Source: CAZOOR01 sp964581505 (GTDB lineage Bacteria > Bacteroidota > Ignavibacteria > Kapaibacteriales > UBA2268). From it: 43,858 nt of DNA. The translations under genes were made by a program, and so were the position numbers. The stretch spans positions 1 to 43,858 of the forward strand of contig CAZOOR010000012.1 of assembly GCA_964581505.1 (NCBI GenBank), written 5' to 3'. Within the stretch, counting starts at the first letter, position 1; each line of letters begins with the position of its first letter. This document shows positions 40,799 to 43,858 of the stretch, piece by piece. The notes under the pieces were generated by a model that was not told the origin of the DNA, did no database searches, and saw only the letters and a list, made by a program, of their open reading frames with translations.

Positions 40799-43518
40799 GA
40801 AAATATTACATTATATTGCATTTATTATTATCATTTGTAACGGCAGACGCCGTACAACCGGTTTTCAATTGTAAAAATTACCGATTAACATTTAGAAATG
40901 ACAGTATAAGTTCCGGTGATTATATTCAATTACCATCTATCAACTCCTTAAAAACAAGAACAGCATTTGTATTAAGCGGCGGTGGTGCCAGAGGCATTGC
41001 GCATATTGGAGTATTAAAATGCTTCGAGGAATACGGCATAGAACCCGACTATATAATCGGAACAAGCATTGGTGCATTTATCGGTGGTTTGTATTCATCA
41101 GGCTTTTCCGCATCTGATTTACAGACTGTTGTAGATACTACAAAATGGAACGAAATATTTACCGTTACCGATACAAGAAGAAGTGAATATTTCTATGACC
41201 AAAAGATAATAAATGACCGAAGCATATTAAAACTTCGCTTCAACAATTTTAAATTTATTGTGCCGGAAGCCTTAACAATGGGAAGCAAATTTAATACATA
41301 TTTGCAGTCATTGTTTTTAAATTCTCTCTATCATTCCGATGCGGACTATGACAATTTAAAATATATATTCAGAGCAGTTGCAACCGATTTGGTTAGCGGG
41401 AAATCAGTTGCTTTCAAATCGGGGAACATTATCAATACAGTTAGGGCAAGTGGTACTTTTCCGCTGTGGACTATCCCTGTTAAAATCGATTCAATGCTAT
41501 TAGTGGACGGAGGACTATTTGCCAATATTCCAACCGAAACAGCATTAAGTTTTAAGCCGGATTTAACTATTGCGGTTAATACGGTATCCCCATTGTTGAA
41601 ATCTACCGACTTGAACAAACCTTGGAATATTGCCGACCAAGTGGTAACAGTGATGATGGAAAAATTTTCGGAACGTTCGAAAAAATATGCCGATATTGAA
41701 ATTGCACCTGCTATCGGAAGCCACAGAAATATTGAATTTTCCAGATTGGATTCATTGATTGACTTAGGCGAGCAAGCCGCAAAAAAAGCAATACCGGAAA
41801 TACTATATCGGCAAGATTCTATCAGAAATATTAAAATACATAATATCATTAAAAATATTAACATTAATAGTGTTTCAAAAAAAGATATAATCTTTGATGA
41901 TGTTTTCGATGTTCATTTCAAGCAAGTACTATTAGCAAAATTACAACAAGATAAGCCAATAATGCTTGGCAAGTTGCTTTCTCTTTTTTACCGGAACTTG
42001 GAACAGAGTGGTAAATATATAAATCCAAGGATAAAAATTAATGCCGCAAAGAACATTATTCTTTCGGCTCAAAAACTTCCTCGCATAGGCAGAATAGAAG
42101 TCGCAAGCAATCTTCATATTTGCAATAAATTGAGCGACTCACTGACATTGCTCCATCGCGGCACAGTGCTGAACCAAAGGAATTTTAGAAAGATTGCCGA
42201 ACAAATTATTAATTGTTTCAGAAATCAAGGATATGCTTATGCTTATTACAAGAGCATAAACTATCATTCGGGGATATTGCAATTCAATATTAGCGAAGGC
42301 TTTATTGATGATATAAAATTAGAAAATAAAATGTCTTCTGATGACTTTCTTGTATTGAGGGAATTGGAGTTTAAGAATGGAGACTATATTCGAGCCGACA
42401 AGATAATTCAAAGCTATGAGAACCTAATGTCCACGGATTTATTTACAAAAGTAAAAATCAATATCAAGAAAAATCTAAACGATACAAGCTTCCGAGCAAA
42501 TATAGGGCTATCCGAAAAGGGTAATCAAGTAATTAGCATCGGAGCATTTACGAATAATGAGCGTCATCTTCAATTGGGAATAGATTTAATTCAATATAAT
42601 TTATTCAACAAGGGTTTACGTTTTTCTGTCAGAGCGGCAGGCGGTATCCGTAATTTTCACACATCTGCTTTATTAGCACAGCAAAGGATATGGAACACTC
42701 TGATAACCGCCGGTGTAAAAGGATATTATAACAATGTCCACAGATGGAACTATGAACGCGACCGTTCTGTCCCAATCGGGAGATTCAGCGATACAACTAA
42801 GAACGATTGTATTGAGCAGAATTATGGTCTGAAAGTAACAGCCGGTTTGCAATTACAAAGATTTGGAAATGTACGTATGGAATATCGCTACGAAAGACAA
42901 AGGCATTTCCTAGCAGATGGAATAAAAAAACCATTCTATTCAATCAATACAATAAAGCTGTCATCGGTTTATGATAATCGCGACAATCTATATTTCCCTA
43001 CAAGAGGCAAAGTAATAAACTTTTCTATTGAGACTGCATTATTCACATCGCCCGATGCCGTACCTTTTTCAAAAGCATATTTGGATTTCCAATCAAACTA
43101 TACACTCGGTAGAAGCACATTAAGACCACGACTACTATTGGGTTTTGCTGACAGGACTTTACCGCAAAATGAATTTTTTAATTTAGGTGGCGAAGACTTA
43201 TTCTATGGAATGCGGGAGAATGAATCGAGAGGTCGGCAAATAATACTCGGTTCATTGGAATATCAGTACAAGGCGCCGTTCAAAATATTATTCGATACAT
43301 ATTTTTCATTTAGATATAATTTGGGAACTACTTGGGAATATCCCGAAGCAATTAAATTTGCAACTTTAAGACATGGTGTTGGTTTTAGTATAGGACTTGA
43401 TACTCCTATTGGTCCTGCTAAATTCTCTTTGGGTGAAGCATTTTTCTTTACTAAAAAACCATTCAAGACAATTTTCGGTTATATGCTAATGTATTTTTCC
43501 ATAGGTGTTAAAATATAG
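40795..43518 (+). CDS. Patatin-like phospholipase fused to POTRA and BamA-type outer-membrane barrel
   Basis: A 907-residue predicted outer-membrane protein of the type V-d (PlpD-like) arrangement. The start is a TTG overlapping the acylphosphatase stop; the next residues form a signal peptide (YYIILHLLLSFVTADA), supporting it. The patatin domain (about 55-340) has the oxyanion motif SGGGARG (61-67), nucleophile Ser91 in GTSIG and catalytic Asp238 in VDGG. POTRA-like segments (about 430-545; RIGRIEVASNLH, FIDDIKLENKM, with possibly two units) lead to a 16-strand-like barrel (about 555-907) ending in an aromatic-rich C-terminus. It should cleave phospholipids or be exported through its own barrel. 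No adjacent terminator is seen; the hairpin at 43743-43772 may serve. Confidence 0.87.
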   Translation: MRKYYIILHLLLSFVTADAVQPVFNCKNYRLTFRNDSISSGDYIQLPSINSLKTRTAFVLSGGGARGIAHIGVLKCFEEYGIEPDYIIGTSIGAFIGGLYSSGFSASDLQTVVDTTKWNEIFTVTDTRRSEYFYDQKIINDRSILKLRFNNFKFIVPEALTMGSKFNTYLQSLFLNSLYHSDADYDNLKYIFRAVATDLVSGKSVAFKSGNIINTVRASGTFPLWTIPVKIDSMLLVDGGLFANIPTETALSFKPDLTIAVNTVSPLLKSTDLNKPWNIADQVVTVMMEKFSERSKKYADIEIAPAIGSHRNIEFSRLDSLIDLGEQAAKKAIPEILYRQDSIRNIKIHNIIKNININSVSKKDIIFDDVFDVHFKQVLLAKLQQDKPIMLGKLLSLFYRNLEQSGKYINPRIKINAAKNIILSAQKLPRIGRIEVASNLHICNKLSDSLTLLHRGTVLNQRNFRKIAEQIINCFRNQGYAYAYYKSINYHSGILQFNISEGFIDDIKLENKMSSDDFLVLRELEFKNGDYIRADKIIQSYENLMSTDLFTKVKINIKKNLNDTSFRANIGLSEKGNQVISIGAFTNNERHLQLGIDLIQYNLFNKGLRFSVRAAGGIRNFHTSALLAQQRIWNTLITAGVKGYYNNVHRWNYERDRSVPIGRFSDTTKNDCIEQNYGLKVTAGLQLQRFGNVRMEYRYERQRHFLADGIKKPFYSINTIKLSSVYDNRDNLYFPTRGKVINFSIETALFTSPDAVPFSKAYLDFQSNYTLGRSTLRPRLLLGFADRTLPQNEFFNLGGEDLFYGMRENESRGRQIILGSLEYQYKAPFKILFDTYFSFRYNLGTTWEYPEAIKFATLRHGVGFSIGLDTPIGPAKFSLGEAFFFTKKPFKTIFGYMLMYFSIGVKI

Positions 43519-43742
43519 TTTTTTTTATATTACTCTATCTGCCTCCATCAATTTGCTATTGCACATAAGGACAGAGCGGGCTGTTTCAATAGCCACGTGC
43601 TAGCGTGTGGGGAAAAAGATAAAAAGCAATGGTTTATCTAATAAAACCCAATATCTAACTCCCAATATCATTCCTACAACAGCAGGAATCTTTCCATTGC
43701 CATTGCGGCAAAAGAAAAAGAAATGCAAAAGGCATAATATAT
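43519..43742. repeat. Intergenic region with repeat debris, no gene seen
   Basis: No credible ORF. It holds a hairpin, CCACGTGC-TA-GCGTGTGG (43593-43610), the stretch CAATATCATTCC...CAGCAGGA near 43661-43690 (a diverged reverse-complement match to about 5705-5735) and ATGCAAAAGGCAT near 43723, also seen near 5739. Confidence 0.6.
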
Positions 43743-43772
43743 AACCGCATCCTTCAGGGTGCGGTTTTATTT
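43743..43772 (+). terminator. Terminator-like hairpin; exact reverse complement of coding bases 51-74
   Basis: The stem AACCGCATCC / GGGTGCGGTT (43743-43752 with 43757-43766) has a 4-base loop and is followed by TTTTATTTT. The 24-base core is the exact reverse complement of positions 51-74. It lies 225 bases after the patatin gene. Confidence 0.65.
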
Positions 43773-43858
43773 TCGGCTGTTTTTAACCCTTCTGTTTTTC
43801 AGTTCCTCACCCCAGCCCTCTGGATATGTATTGATGTTATAAGTATTATTATTTTGTT
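43773..43858. repeat. Partial composite repeat at the window edge
   Basis: TCGGCTGTTTTTAACCC and CAGTTCCTCACCCCAGCCCTC recall the tails of the copies at 237-446, 5765-5885 and 13357-13568. The order differs, so this is a mosaic, and it is cut by the window end. Confidence 0.55.

Noticed and set aside
41346..41864. Minus-strand ORF of 172 codons opposite the patatin gene
   Set aside because: It lies inside the conserved patatin domain, and its translation has no domain pattern.

Overview
The window looks like chromosome from a Bacteroidota/FCB-group bacterium, possibly one of the Chlorobi/Ignavibacteria/Kapabacteria-like lineages; the lineage is inference. The evidence is: four products ending in type IX secretion (T9SS) type A sorting domains (YPNP...GVYFVRV/GIYFYKV...FxK); a recurring TAnnTTTG promoter element of the Bacteroidota -7 type; few clear Shine-Dalgarno sequences; secreted M16/M36 peptidases, an S74 tail-fibre-domain protein and a DUF3098-like protein. 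The DNA is AT-rich. I see no rRNA, CRISPR array, insertion sequence or prophage.

Layout. 1-474: 3' end of a T9SS cargo gene and a composite repeat. 497-8000: asnS (-), an Ig-domain T9SS protein (+), a VWA/OmpA lipoprotein (+) and hslVU (-). 8106-13288: an unknown protein and a P-type ATPase (-), then plsY and mgtE (+). 13319-13800: an inverted copy of the 1-474 region, carrying the end of a second T9SS gene that sits in an operon with an S74 protein (to 16159, -). 16368-19236: an M16 peptidase pair. 19396-26383: a CPBP-type membrane protein, an overlooked 50-residue acidic ORF, an OmpR-type regulator, a three-gene restriction-modification (R-M) cassette, the histidine kinase and a lysine-rich secreted peptide. 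26446-26522: tRNA-His(GTG). 26605-32693 (-): a flippase-like membrane protein, then a peptide-use operon (POT transporter, pepT, OPT transporter). 32886-36775 (+): DUF3098-like, era, an orphan histidine kinase, ferritin and a rubrerythrin-like protein. 36852-39815: a T9SS M36-like metalloprotease. 39975-43518: a DJ-1/acylphosphatase/patatin-BamA operon. 43519-43858: repeat debris.

The most notable points are: (i) an AT-rich R-M cassette with two different adenine methyltransferases placed between a response regulator and its probable sensor kinase; (ii) a 24-bp hairpin repeat that acts as a terminator-like element between genes, yet is identical, in reverse complement, to a stretch coding for part of a T9SS sorting domain; (iii) a GC-rich twin-hairpin element carried in frame inside two sorting domains; (iv) a roughly 0.47-kb inverted repeat flanking 12.8 kb of housekeeping genes. 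Everything here was read by eye; no database search or structure prediction was run.
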